The notes beneath the pieces were generated by a model. The model ran no database searches. It saw only the letters and a list, made by a program, of their open reading frames with translations, and was not told the DNA's origin. Shown in pieces: positions 8,943 through 18,018 of a stretch of 64,000 nucleotides of DNA. A program made the position numbers and the translations under genes. The DNA comes from Gemmataceae bacterium (lineage in GTDB: Bacteria > Planctomycetota > Planctomycetia > Gemmatales > Gemmataceae): NCBI GenBank assembly GCA_019748295.1, contig JAIEPT010000063.1:1-64000 (forward strand), written 5' to 3'. Positions within the stretch are counted from its first letter, which is position 1. Every line of letters begins with the position of its first letter.

Positions 8943-11900
8943 ATGGGCCGTTCGTCGGTGTCCAGGAGGTGGCCCTTGGCCCTTGTGACGTTTGCCCTCA
9001 CGCTCTTCGTGAGCGCGTTCCTCTTGTTCCTCGTCCAGCCGATGATCGGCAAGCTCATTCTCCCGCGCCTGGGCGGGACGCCTCAGGTGTGGAACACCTG
9101 CATGGTGTTCTTCCAAATGGTGCTGCTCGCGGGCTACTTTTACACGCATGCCATCGGCTCGTGGCTGAAGCTGCCCCTTCGGCGCCAACTCCTGATCCAC
9201 GGCATCCTGCTCTTCGTCCCGCTCGCCATCCTGCTCGTTGGTCCGTTCGACATCACGGGCTGGACGCCGCCGCCGGGGCAAAATCCCATCTTTTCGACTC
9301 TGCTGCTCCTGCTCAAAATCGTCGGCATTCCCTTCTTCGTCGTTTCCACCAGCGCTCCTCTGCTGCAGAAATGGTTCGCCCACACCGGCGATCCGAGCGC
9401 CAAGGATCCCTACTTCCTTTATGGAGCCAGCAACCTCGGCAGCTTGCTGTCGCTGGTCGCCTACCCGTTTCTCGTCGAACCGACGTTTCTGCTGAACAGC
9501 CAAGCCTGGCTTTGGACCTTCGGCTACATCGCCCTTGCTGGCTTGATCCTCTACTCGGCGTCGCTCGTGTGGACATCGAAGGCTCAGGCGGAACCGGCCG
9601 TCGCCCCCGCCGGTGCGGGCTCCGCCGAAACGGGCATTCAACCCGCCGCTGCACTCGCCACTGCGGCGCCCGCGGCCACGGCGATCCAGACCGGCAAACG
9701 CCGCATGCTGAAGCCGTCAACGCCCACTTCGAGTTCCACGGCGCCTCCGGTCAGCGTCGCCAAACCGCTTGACGACACGATGACCTGGGCCCGGCGAATC
9801 CGCTGGATTCTGCTCGCCGCCGCTCCCTCGTCGCTCATGCTCGGCGTGACCAGCTACGTCTCGACCGACTTGTCGCCGTTCCCATTGCTGTGGGCCATTC
9901 CGCTCGCTCTCTACCTGATTACGTTCATCCTCGTCTTCATGAAACGCTGGACGGAAGAACCGCACCAGGCGGTCTTGTACATTCAGCCGATCTTGCTGGC
10001 GACCATGACGTACTTCGTCGCCGCCCGCAACTTCACCGGCAACCCGTTCTGGGCGACCGTGTTCTCCTTCGGCGGGTTCTTCGTCGCCACGCTTGCCTGT
10101 CACGGCGAACTTGCGAAGGACCGACCCAGCCCACGACATCTCACCGAGTTCTTCCTGTGGATGTCCTTCGGCGGCATGCTCGGCGGCATGTTCAACGCGA
10201 TGTTTGCTCCGCTTCTCTTCACCGGCGTGGCCGAGTATCCGATTGCAATCATCCTCTGTGCCGCCCTTCGTCCCCGCCTTTCGCAGAGCGGTTGGATCGA
10301 CGGCCTTTTCCTGTCCTCGCCTCAGTCCGAAGCGAGCATGATTCGCACCAGCAACGGCTTCTCGCTCAGCTGGCACAACTTCATGAACGGCATCCGCCGT
10401 TCTCTCGGCATGCAGCAACGCGAGTTCGTGCCGCCGAACACGCCCTGGGTGCTGAACGTCAGCCTCGACATCCTGCTGGCGGGTCTGTTCACCCTCGTGC
10501 TGTGGTTCGTGAAGCGAAACGTCGCCAACTGGAACTGGTATCGCCTTGATCCCGAAGAAAACGGGCTCCTGTCTTTCCTCAAGACTCTTGGCTTTGCTGC
10601 CGGCACTCGAGATGAAATGTCCGAGACGGTGCAGCTGGGCGTCCGCTTGGTGCTGTTCATCATCCCGCTCGCCTTCTGCGTCGGCTTCATGGCTCGCAAC
10701 CTGCGATTCGCACTCGCCCTCGCCGGCCTGATGCTCGTCCACCTTTACCTGACCGATCGCGGCGAGGAACGCATCCGCTTCGCGACCCGCAGCTACTTCG
10801 GCGTGCTCAAGGTGCTCGAAGAGAAGGACGAGATTTTCGGAGTCAGCGAAAAGACCGGGGCTCCCGCGCCGCGTGCCATCGAGGCTCTCGATTTCCAGAA
10901 GCAACCGGAAGTCGCCGCCAAGCTTTCGGAGTACGCCAAGGAATTCAACAAGATCGTGCGTGCTCCTGCAGACGAACGCGATCGCCGTGAGGCGATCGAA
11001 AAGCTCCAGAAGGATTACGACGGCGTGATCAATGCTCGGTACACGTACCTCATGCACGGCACGACGTATCACGGGCGCAACTACATCGATCCGCCCGAAT
11101 TCCCCAAGATCAAGCTGTCGCGCATCGCGACGACGTACTACCACCGCTACGGCCCCGTCGGCGCGGTGATGGAACGGTTCAACTACTTCAAGGGCGCCCA
11201 GAACACGTTCCACACGGATGCCCGCATCCCGGCCGCCATTACCGCGATGATGGGTTCGATGCAGGGCGGCCTGCCGCTGGACGCGGTCGCTCAGGCATGG
11301 TCGGATGCGCCGATCGCCACCATCGGCCTCGGTTCCGGAACGATGGCGTCCTATTGCCGGCCCTTCGGGCATATTGCCTACTACGAAATCGACGAGAACA
11401 TCCGCAACTTTTCGTTGCCCCCCTCGGGCCGTGAGGCGTACTTCACCTACCTGCTGAACGCCCGCAAGCGCGGCGGTTTGGTGGAGGTGATCATGGGCGA
11501 CGCTCGCCTTTCGATCGAACGGGAAGCAGCCCGTGAGAAGGAACGGGAAACGAAGAAGTCGTTCAACGAGGAGTTCGGCGACTTCAACGTGACCGCGATG
11601 CGCGAAGGCTACTACAAGGTCATGGTCGTGGATGCCTTCAGCTCCGATGCCATCCCGATCCATCTCCTCACCAAGGAAGCCGTCAACCTTTACATGGAAA
11701 AGCTCGCGAACGACGGCGTGCTTTGCCTGCATACCTCGAACCGCCACATGGACCTCATCCTGCCGATCTCCGAAATCGTCTATGACCATAACCAGGCTCA
11801 CCCGAGCGACCTCTGGTACGTGAGCATCGGTCAGGACAACGGCAAATCGGCATCGTTGGGGCACTTCGGTTCGGAATACGTGATGGTCTCGCGCGTGAAG

Positions 11901-12083
11901 GAACTGGTGGACGGCCCCTCGCTCAGCAAGGCCGTCGATGGTTCCGAGGTAACGTGGACCAATCAAACGGCGACACGGCCTGCCCGGCGCCGCAATGATC
12001 GCGAGCAGTGGTATCCGCCCGCGAACCCAGGCCGCAACCTGTGGACCGACAGTTACTCCAACATCATCCGCATTCTCCGGTAG
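8943..12083 (+). CDS. Membrane protein fused to a spermidine synthase-like domain (paralog 1)
   Basis: About 1046 residues. The N-terminal two thirds is a polytopic membrane domain beginning VTFALTLFVSAFLLFLVQP and containing LGGTPQVWNTCMVFFQ, in two membrane blocks separated by an Ala/Pro-rich linker near residues 205-270. The C-terminal part is a class I methyltransferase or aminopropyltransferase fold: ATIGLGSGTMASY (glycine loop), YYEIDENIR (acidic residue after strand 2), VIMGDARLSIE and VVDAFSSDAIPIH (SpeE-type catalytic Asp region). Such fused proteins are annotated as MFS/spermidine synthase; polyamine transfer is not proven for them. The start is uncertain: ATG 8943, or TTG 8976 placed 6 bases after a perfect AGGAGG at 8964. 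The next gene is a tandem paralog. Confidence 0.85.
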   Translation: MGRSSVSRRWPLALVTFALTLFVSAFLLFLVQPMIGKLILPRLGGTPQVWNTCMVFFQMVLLAGYFYTHAIGSWLKLPLRRQLLIHGILLFVPLAILLVGPFDITGWTPPPGQNPIFSTLLLLLKIVGIPFFVVSTSAPLLQKWFAHTGDPSAKDPYFLYGASNLGSLLSLVAYPFLVEPTFLLNSQAWLWTFGYIALAGLILYSASLVWTSKAQAEPAVAPAGAGSAETGIQPAAALATAAPAATAIQTGKRRMLKPSTPTSSSTAPPVSVAKPLDDTMTWARRIRWILLAAAPSSLMLGVTSYVSTDLSPFPLLWAIPLALYLITFILVFMKRWTEEPHQAVLYIQPILLATMTYFVAARNFTGNPFWATVFSFGGFFVATLACHGELAKDRPSPRHLTEFFLWMSFGGMLGGMFNAMFAPLLFTGVAEYPIAIILCAALRPRLSQSGWIDGLFLSSPQSEASMIRTSNGFSLSWHNFMNGIRRSLGMQQREFVPPNTPWVLNVSLDILLAGLFTLVLWFVKRNVANWNWYRLDPEENGLLSFLKTLGFAAGTRDEMSETVQLGVRLVLFIIPLAFCVGFMARNLRFALALAGLMLVHLYLTDRGEERIRFATRSYFGVLKVLEEKDEIFGVSEKTGAPAPRAIEALDFQKQPEVAAKLSEYAKEFNKIVRAPADERDRREAIEKLQKDYDGVINARYTYLMHGTTYHGRNYIDPPEFPKIKLSRIATTYYHRYGPVGAVMERFNYFKGAQNTFHTDARIPAAITAMMGSMQGGLPLDAVAQAWSDAPIATIGLGSGTMASYCRPFGHIAYYEIDENIRNFSLPPSGREAYFTYLLNARKRGGLVEVIMGDARLSIEREAAREKERETKKSFNEEFGDFNVTAMREGYYKVMVVDAFSSDAIPIHLLTKEAVNLYMEKLANDGVLCLHTSNRHMDLILPISEIVYDHNQAHPSDLWYVSIGQDNGKSASLGHFGSEYVMVSRVKELVDGPSLSKAVDGSEVTWTNQTATRPARRRNDREQWYPPANPGRNLWTDSYSNIIRILR

Positions 12084-12099
12084 CCCGGGCGCGATGAAT

Positions 12100-12127
12100 G
12101 AGTCTCCCGTCGAAAAACGGGAGACTC
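12100..12127 (+). terminator. Hairpin after spermidine-synthase fusion 1
   Basis: A perfect 10-bp stem GAGTCTCCCG / CGGGAGACTC around an 8-base A-rich loop, 16 bases after the stop at 12083. No T-tract follows; a second small GCCGC/GCGGC stem comes immediately after. It is a terminator-like or processing hairpin between the tandem paralogs. Confidence 0.55.
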
Positions 12128-12195
12128 GCCGCATTTGCGGCAACTTGCTACGTTTCGAACACCGAATCGAACGCCGAGTCTAGAGGGGGAATAAG

Positions 12196-15100
12196 GTGAC
12201 ATCAGAACTGCAATCAGCCGTTCTTATTTTTTCGGCCGCCGGATTTGTGGCGATCATCGGGCTCATCGCTTTTCTTGCCGCGACCTCCCAGGCTTTGCAA
12301 CGCGTTTCGCCCAAAAATCAAGAAATGACGCCGGGTAAAGTGTTTTTATGCTTTATTCCCTATTTTAGCATGTACTGGGTTTTTGTAGTCGTGCATCGCG
12401 TGGGAGAATCGCTGAAACGCGAGTTGCGCGACGAAGGCAGGCGGGATGTTGGAGATGCCGGCACGTCCGTAGGTTTCGCGTTCGCCGGATTAGCTGTCCT
12501 GAGCAATGTTATCGGCTTCTTTACTCGAACAGCATCGGACTCCCCCAGCTACTGGTACTTGTCTGCTGCGACCGCGGCTCTGATGGGTATTTCGGGAATT
12601 GTCTATGCGAGGCAGCTTAAGAAAGCTTACTCGCCTCTCGAGCTTGGAGCCTCGGCCCCATCGGGTCCGGTCGGCCCGCTTCTCCAGTTCGCGCTGACGC
12701 TGTTTATCAGCGCGTTCATCCTCTTCCTCGTCCAGCCGATCATCGGCAAGCTGATCCTCCCCAAGCTGGGTGGGACGCCTCAAGTGTGGAACACCTGTAT
12801 GGTGTTCTTCCAGGGCATGCTGCTCCTGGGTTACTTTTACACCCATTTCGTGACCACTCGCTTGCGTCCGCGGATGCAGCTCATTCTGCACTGCGTCCTT
12901 CTGGCGGCTCCGCTCCTGATCCTGACCCCGGGCTTTCTGAATATCAGCGCCCCTTTCGACTACATCCGCGGATCGTGGACGCCGCCCTTGGGAAGCAACC
13001 CGATTTGGCCGACGCTCACCTTGCTTCTGATGGTGGTCGGCTTGCCGTTCCTGGTGGTCTCCACGACGGCGCCTCTGCTCCAGAAATGGTTCGCTCTTAC
13101 CGATCATCCAGCCTCCAAGGATCCTTACTTCCTTTACGGCGCCAGCAACCTCGGAAGCATGTTGTCGCTGATTGCATACCCATTCCTCATTGAGCCGAAC
13201 CTGCCGCTTGCCGGGCAGGGCTGGCTTTATTTCGCCGGCTACATTGTCCTTGGATTGCTTGTGTTGGTGTGCGTGTTCATGGTCTTTCCGAAAGCGTCCA
13301 CGTACAACTTCGCCGGCGCCGCCGATCCCGGTTCGGATGCCCCGCGTTCCACCGCGAAGATCCCGGCCGAGACCGCCATTCAGCGGACCGACGTGAAGCA
13401 AGGAATGCAGGCCGGCCCAGCCCCCGCACGCGGTACCGCGGCCCCCGCAGCCGCCGCGCCCAACATTCGCATGGACGACAAGGTGGACGGCTTCCGCCGA
13501 CTCCGCTGGATCCTCCTCGCTGCGGTTCCATCAAGCCTCATGCTGGCGGTCACGTCGCATATCACGACGGACCTTTCGCCGATTCCGCTCTTTTGGCTCA
13601 TTCCGCTCGCGATCTATCTCGCGACCTTCATCTTCGTCTTCGCACGCTGGCCGATCGACTGGGTCGAAACCGTTCACCCGGCCGTCGTTTACATCCAACC
13701 GGTTGCGATTGCCCTGATGGTGTTCGCGCTTACGGGCCACACCGATTGGCGTGTCGCGGCATTCATCCACACGCTTGGCTTTACGGTCACGACATTCTTA
13801 TGTCACGGCGAGCTAGCCAAGGATCGACCTTCGCCCAGATATCTCACCGAGTTCTACTTGATGATGTCGGTGGGCGGCGTGCTCGGCGGCATTCTCAACG
13901 GCATCATCGCCCCGTTGATCCCCTATGCCTTCGAGTTCTATCTAGCGATCATCGTCGCCTGCCTCGTGCGGCCTTCGATGTCGTTCGGCGGATGGCTTGA
14001 AGACCTGTTTGCCGGCAGCGCCCCGCGACCCGCGGCCCGCGTGGGAGAGACAGCCCCGGAAGCCGAATCGACCCCGATGTCGTACGCGATCGACGCCGTC
14101 GTCGGCATCGTGGCCGGCATCATCGCGATCGGCCTGGGCACGCTGCTCATCAGCCAGCCGTACCACGCCGGGCAACGTGCCTCGCCGTCCGCATTCGGAT
14201 GGTCCTATGCGTTGCCGACGTTCCTCCTGCTCGCGTTCATGGGTCGGCCCTTCCGCTTCGGGCTGGGCATCACCGGCGTGCTGCTTGCCAGCGTGGCCGT
14301 TTCCAGCTCGACGGACCCGTCGATCTTCCAGGATCGCAGCTACTTCGGCATTTTGAAAGTGAAGCAGGGCCAGGCGGACGGCTTCGCGTATACGCAGCTG
14401 GTCCACGGCCACATTCTGCATGGGCAGAACTTCAAGCTGAGGAAGCCGGAAGACCGCGGCAATCCCAAGACGGACTGGACCCGATTCGCCACGACGTATT
14501 ACCACGAGCATGGACCCATCGGCCGCATGATGGCGAAGTACAACTGGTTCAACGACAACTTCGAGAACAACACCTACCACTCGGATTCGCGCGTCGTCGC
14601 AGCTATTTTGGGTCACATGGGAGGCGGCGGGCTGCAAGGGCTGCCCTTGACCGCCATGTTCGAGCCGTGGACGGAACCGCCGTGCGCCACCATTGGGCTC
14701 GGCACCGGCACGATGGCTCACTATGGCCGTCCGTTCCAGCATGTGCACTTCTACGAGATCGACAACCATGTGCGCAAGCTGTCGTTCCCGTCGAAGAACC
14801 TGAACTACTTCGTCCGCAACGAAGTCAACGACAAGGGCGTCAAGTTCCCGATCGATGGGGAACGGGACAAGGCGTACTTCAGTTACCTCATCGACGCCCT
14901 CGATCGCGGATGTGCCGTGCAGTTGTTCATGGGCGACGCCCGCCTACGCATGGCGCTGCCTTACGAAAACTACTACGAGCATCCGAAGACCGCCGGCGGC
15001 CCTGAGAACTTCTACAAGATGATGGTCGTCGATGCCTTCAGCTCCGACGCCATCCCGGCACACTTGATCACCAAGCAAGCGATCGAGATGTATATGGACC

Positions 15101-15480
15101 ATCTTTCCGAGGATGGCGTGCTTTGCCTGCACACCTCGAATCGCTATGTGCGTCTGCCCAAGGTCATCGTCGATGTGGCGAGCGATCTCGACCTGGTCTG
15201 GAACGTCGGCCACGATGCCCCGATCGAGGCGGTCGAGACCAAACTGCAGAGCAAGGGGCACAGCACGTCGGAATGGGTGATGGTCGCCCGCAAGAAGCTT
15301 CAGGAAAACGGCAAACGCTCCGGACGCGATTACTTGGCACACCTGCGACCGCCGCCAGGCTATCGCAGCCGCGGCGGCCCGTACTGGAGCGTCCCGTCGC
15401 CGTCAGGGAACAACAAGTATCTCTGGACCGACGATTACTACAGCCTGTGGAACATCATGGGCGGCCGCGACGACGACTAG
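12196..15480 (+). CDS. Membrane protein fused to a spermidine synthase-like domain (paralog 2, extra N-terminal domain)
   Basis: 1094 residues, a tandem paralog of the preceding gene with the same order: membrane domain (FALTLFISAFILFLVQPIIG, LGGTPQVWNTCMVFFQ) and C-terminal aminopropyltransferase-like fold (ATIGLGTGTMAHYG, FYEIDNHVRK, LFMGDARLRM, VVDAFSSDAIPAH, then CLHTSNRYV). It differs by an extra N-terminal block of about 160 residues with four hydrophobic segments. One of these is FLCFIPYFSMYWVFVVVHRV, resembling small planctomycete membrane domains of unknown function. It lacks the roughly 110-residue helical stretch that paralog 1 has before its catalytic part. The start is GTG at 12196, with GAGGGGGA upstream. 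Duplication followed by divergence is the simplest reading; substrate unknown. Confidence 0.85.
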   Translation: MTSELQSAVLIFSAAGFVAIIGLIAFLAATSQALQRVSPKNQEMTPGKVFLCFIPYFSMYWVFVVVHRVGESLKRELRDEGRRDVGDAGTSVGFAFAGLAVLSNVIGFFTRTASDSPSYWYLSAATAALMGISGIVYARQLKKAYSPLELGASAPSGPVGPLLQFALTLFISAFILFLVQPIIGKLILPKLGGTPQVWNTCMVFFQGMLLLGYFYTHFVTTRLRPRMQLILHCVLLAAPLLILTPGFLNISAPFDYIRGSWTPPLGSNPIWPTLTLLLMVVGLPFLVVSTTAPLLQKWFALTDHPASKDPYFLYGASNLGSMLSLIAYPFLIEPNLPLAGQGWLYFAGYIVLGLLVLVCVFMVFPKASTYNFAGAADPGSDAPRSTAKIPAETAIQRTDVKQGMQAGPAPARGTAAPAAAAPNIRMDDKVDGFRRLRWILLAAVPSSLMLAVTSHITTDLSPIPLFWLIPLAIYLATFIFVFARWPIDWVETVHPAVVYIQPVAIALMVFALTGHTDWRVAAFIHTLGFTVTTFLCHGELAKDRPSPRYLTEFYLMMSVGGVLGGILNGIIAPLIPYAFEFYLAIIVACLVRPSMSFGGWLEDLFAGSAPRPAARVGETAPEAESTPMSYAIDAVVGIVAGIIAIGLGTLLISQPYHAGQRASPSAFGWSYALPTFLLLAFMGRPFRFGLGITGVLLASVAVSSSTDPSIFQDRSYFGILKVKQGQADGFAYTQLVHGHILHGQNFKLRKPEDRGNPKTDWTRFATTYYHEHGPIGRMMAKYNWFNDNFENNTYHSDSRVVAAILGHMGGGGLQGLPLTAMFEPWTEPPCATIGLGTGTMAHYGRPFQHVHFYEIDNHVRKLSFPSKNLNYFVRNEVNDKGVKFPIDGERDKAYFSYLIDALDRGCAVQLFMGDARLRMALPYENYYEHPKTAGGPENFYKMMVVDAFSSDAIPAHLITKQAIEMYMDHLSEDGVLCLHTSNRYVRLPKVIVDVASDLDLVWNVGHDAPIEAVETKLQSKGHSTSEWVMVARKKLQENGKRSGRDYLAHLRPPPGYRSRGGPYWSVPSPSGNNKYLWTDDYYSLWNIMGGRDDD

Positions 15481-15502
15481 TTCGCGGAGACAGCAAACGT
15501 TT

Positions 15503-15550
15503 CGCGGGGAGCCGCAGGCGACCAGTTCGCCCGCGGCTCCCCGCGTTTTT
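15503..15550 (+). terminator. Intrinsic terminator after the spermidine-synthase pair
   Basis: A strong hairpin starts 22 bases after the stop: CGCGGGGAGCCGC pairs with GCGGCTCCCCGCG, with an inner GGCGA/TCGCC continuation, followed by TTTTT at 15546-15550. It is a textbook rho-independent terminator on the plus strand. Confidence 0.85.
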
Positions 15551-15564
15551 GCACGTCACGTGCT

Positions 15565-15772
15565 CTAGGGAAACGCCCTCCGTGGCGCTCCGCATGACCA
15601 GGCGCGTCCGATGGTTCGTCACCCGATATGCAATCGCCTCTCCCCCGCTTGCGGCTTAGCGTTCGCAGGTACTATCCGGATCGTTAAGTCGCAAGCGGCG
15701 ATCGCGGAATGCGAGCACTCGACGCGGTATGCTCCAAGTCCCGCGGAACGCCGCGGAGGGCGTTCCCTACAG
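15565..15772. mobile_element. MITE-like element, copy 1 (about 208 bp)
   Basis: A non-coding element bounded by terminal inverted repeats of about 28 bp (CTAGGGAAACGCCCTCC at the left, GGAGGGCGTTCCCTAC at the right). It carries an inner CCGCTTGCGGCTTAGCG / TAAGTCGCAAGCGG pair. It matches the sequence at 21364-21566 along its whole length in reverse orientation, including a shared inner stretch CGCGTCCGATGGTTCGTCAC. No transposase is encoded. A plus-strand frame through it (from 15611) antisense to the next gene is not a real gene. Confidence 0.8.
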
Positions 15773-15799
15773 GGCATGTTGTCGCTGCAAGTTATCTGT

Positions 15800-16429
15800 T
15801 TAATCGCGAACGCGGACGCGCAAGGTCGAGGCCCACTCGTGCGAATCGAGCGTTCGCCGGCCGACCGTCGTCGGCTTCAGCGCTTGCAGCGCCATGGCGA
15901 GCATCACCTGCGATTTCTTGACGCGAACGCGGCCGCCCAGGCAGACCCAGGGGCTTTGCTTGCCTTCGCCCTCGGGCACGATCGTCATGCGGTGAAAGTG
16001 GCGTGCGAAGCCGTCGTAGCTGACCTGCGGCGGCCAAACCCTCACGCGAGGTTTGTCCGCGAGATAGATGTCGCCCAAACCCGGCAGAACTTCTTCCAGG
16101 AGCGGGGCCAAGTTGTCCACATCGAAGTCGGATGCCTTTCCGGTGGATGCAATCACCAGCAGGCGGATGCGGACGGGCACGCCTTCCGCCAAGAGCCGGC
16201 GATCGCCGGTGCTCGGCTTGATCGGCGGGTAGGTGCTGAGCCGTTCCTCAAGGTTTTGCTCCTGGATGCTTGGCGCCTTTTTGCCGCGTCGAAAGAGCAG
16301 CGTCACCAGTCCAAGCAACAGCAGCACCGCAAGGACAACGAGGCCGATCGCGATGATCGTCCAGGAGTCGCGAGCCCCCTGCGGCAACGCGTCATTCAGA
16401 AAGTCCGGCGGTTTGCGGAAGAAATCCAT
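15800..16429 (-). CDS. Single-pass membrane protein, unknown function
   Basis: A 209-residue protein. A short N-terminal head is followed by one clear membrane helix (residues about 23-45, TIIAIGLVVLAVLLLLGLV), a basic RRGKK stop-transfer segment, and a soluble cytosolic domain of about 160 residues. That domain includes RLLAEGVPVRIRLLVIASTGKASDFDVDNLAPLLEEVLPG and ends GGRVRVKKSQVMLAMALQALKP. I do not recognise the family. It is convergent with the spermidine-synthase pair and divergent from the TolB-like gene at 16554. Confidence 0.8.
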   Translation of the reverse strand: MDFFRKPPDFLNDALPQGARDSWTIIAIGLVVLAVLLLLGLVTLLFRRGKKAPSIQEQNLEERLSTYPPIKPSTGDRRLLAEGVPVRIRLLVIASTGKASDFDVDNLAPLLEEVLPGLGDIYLADKPRVRVWPPQVSYDGFARHFHRMTIVPEGEGKQSPWVCLGGRVRVKKSQVMLAMALQALKPTTVGRRTLDSHEWASTLRVRVRD

Positions 16430-16478
16430 GTTCGACGTCTCGAAGGGTAGGGGAGTTGGTTCGGAGTACGCTGCAACA

Positions 16479-16509
16479 TTGGCGTTCGCGCGTCTCGTGC
16501 ACTTATAAT
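16479..16509 (+). promoter_or_regulatory. Sigma70-like promoter of the TolB-like gene
   Basis: A perfect -10 TATAAT at 16504-16509 with TTGGCG at 16479-16484; the 19-base spacer is longer than ideal. It lies 44 bases before the ATG at 16554, in the gap between divergent genes. Confidence 0.55.
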
Positions 16510-16553
16510 GACGACCGCACTCCTCGCCAAAGCAAAACTTTCAGGACATCCTC

Positions 16554-17594
16554 ATGAAGTGGACCCTTCTTGCTCTCGCACTCGTCGGCGCCGATCCGAA
16601 ATCCGATACGCCCAAAGCCGAGACGCCCGCGGAATCGCCGCATCTGTCGAACGTCCGTCAGATCACTCGCGAGTTCGTCCGCGCGGGCGAAGGCTACTTC
16701 TCGCCGGACGGATCCAAGATCATTTTCCAGGCCGAGGAAAACGGGCCCAACCCGTTCTATCAGATGTTCGTGATGGACCTGAAGTCCGGCGCTCATCGCC
16801 GCGTCAGCCCGGGCGTCGGCAAAACCACCTGCGGCTACTTCCACCCCACCGAAAGCAAAATCCTCTTCGCCAGCACGCATCTCGATCCCGACGCGAAGAA
16901 GCATTACGAACTCGAACGCAAGCTCCGCGAGGAAGAGAAACAGGCCAAGAAGCGCCGCCGATATGTCTGGGATTTCGACCCCTTCATGGAAATCTTCACT
17001 GCCGACCCGGACGGATCGAACCTGAAACGGCTCACCGATTCGCCCGGCTACGATGCGGAAGCTTCGTGGTCGGCCGACGGGAAGAAGATCGTCTTCTGCT
17101 CGAACCGCACCGGAGAGAAGAACCTCGAATTGTTCGTCATGGATGCCGACGGCAAAAACGTCCGCCAGCTTACGAAAGCTCCCGGCTGCTACAACGGCGG
17201 GCCGTTCTTCTCGCCCGACGGCACGAAGGTCATCTTCCGCAGCGACCGCAAGAAGAAGGACCACTTGCAGCTTTATGTGATCAACGTCGATGGGACCGGC
17301 GAGAAGGCGCTCACCGACGACGAAAACTGGGTCTTCTGGGCCCCGTACTGGTATCGCGACGGCAAGCACATCATCTACACTGCCGCGGACCACAGCGACC
17401 CTAAAGCTCGGCCCAACTACGATCTGTACTGGATGAATCTCGAAACGCAAAAGACCACCCGCCTCACCAATGCGCCCGGCGCCGACGTGTTGCCGGTATT
17501 CAGTCCGGATTATCGCCAGTTGATGTGGACCTCAACCCGCGACGGCCGCCAGCCGGCCCAATTATTCATCGCGGATTTCAAAGCCCCGGAATAG
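16554..17594 (+). CDS. TolB-like beta-propeller protein (WD40-like PD40 repeats), exported
   Basis: 346 residues. A short hydrophobic N-terminus (MKWTLLALALVGA) looks like a minimal signal peptide. At least five PD40-type blades follow, recognisable by repeated YFSPDGSKIIFQ, ASWSADGKKIVFCS, FFSPDGTKVIFRS, YWYRDGKHIIYTA and VFSPDYRQLMWTS, alternating with FVMDL/DPDGSNLKRLT strands. Family members are periplasmic TolB-like propellers or parts of S9 peptidases; no peptidase domain is attached here. The start has CAGGA 8-10 bases upstream and a TATAAT promoter. The blade preceding DPDGSN contains a basic insert (ERKLREEEKQAKKRRRY). A role in envelope binding is likely but the partner is unknown. 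Confidence 0.88.
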   Translation: MKWTLLALALVGADPKSDTPKAETPAESPHLSNVRQITREFVRAGEGYFSPDGSKIIFQAEENGPNPFYQMFVMDLKSGAHRRVSPGVGKTTCGYFHPTESKILFASTHLDPDAKKHYELERKLREEEKQAKKRRRYVWDFDPFMEIFTADPDGSNLKRLTDSPGYDAEASWSADGKKIVFCSNRTGEKNLELFVMDADGKNVRQLTKAPGCYNGGPFFSPDGTKVIFRSDRKKKDHLQLYVINVDGTGEKALTDDENWVFWAPYWYRDGKHIIYTAADHSDPKARPNYDLYWMNLETQKTTRLTNAPGADVLPVFSPDYRQLMWTSTRDGRQPAQLFIADFKAPE

Positions 17595-17635
17595 CGCGTG
17601 GCGTAAAGCGCTCCCCTCTCCCCCGCCGGGATCCA

Positions 17636-17697
17636 GCTATTGACCATCAGCATGCGAATGCTCGCGCGAACATTCGCATCCTGACGGTCAATTGCTC
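17636..17697. repeat. Inverted repeat, 26-bp arms
   Basis: Arms 17636-17661 and 17672-17697 pair with 3 mismatches (AGCTATTGACCATCAG with CTGACGGTCAATTGCT and flanks) around a 10-base loop. It lies 42 bases after the TolB-like gene stop and could serve as its terminator, but no T-run follows. Confidence 0.75.
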
Positions 17698-17820
17698 GTG
17701 CAATGGAGTAACCGTGGGGTAGAAGTTGTCTAAATCAGCGTGCGCAAATCGGCGGCGCGTTATCGGCCTTTCGAATAAGAGCGGGCGTCGCGCATCCGAT
17801 CAAAACATGCCAGTCGCCCG

Positions 17821-17935
17821 CACTAGCCCGAAGCGTCAGTCAGCGAGGGTCGACGCGAATCCCTCGCTGACGTTAGCGAGGGTGTCGCAGCGCATCCCGA
17901 GGCGATCACGCGAAACCCTCGCTGGCGCTCGGGCT
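17821..17935. repeat. Degenerate copy of the CACTARCCCGAAGCG palindrome family
   Basis: The left end CACTAGCCCGAAGCGTCAG and right end CCTCGCTGGCGCTCGGGCT are inverted. Between them, CAGCGAGGG and CCCTCGCTG form an inner hairpin, and further GCGAGGG/CCCTCGC units are present. Related to the tighter palindromes at 40198-40260 and 43802-43860. The rest of the 17595-18018 gap holds no gene that I can see. Confidence 0.75.
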
Positions 17936-18018
17936 CTGAAATTGCGAGAAAAAGGCGCCCTTACCCCAACCCTCTCCCGGAGGGACAGGGAAGTAGGCTA
18001 TCTCCTGCCGTTCGCCTA

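Noticed and set aside
7790-9058. Long 422-aa version of the HAD protein
   Set aside because: The first 190 residues read through the 93-bp palindrome and match nothing. The ribosome binding site and HAD motif I support the start at 8476.
9717-12143. 808-aa minus-strand open frame
   Set aside because: It is antisense to the spermidine-synthase fusion, has no domain, and its Arg/His/Glu-rich composition is typical of a shadow frame in GC-rich DNA.
15611-16450. 279-aa plus-strand open frame
   Set aside because: It begins inside the MITE-like element and continues antisense to the membrane protein gene at 15800-16429.
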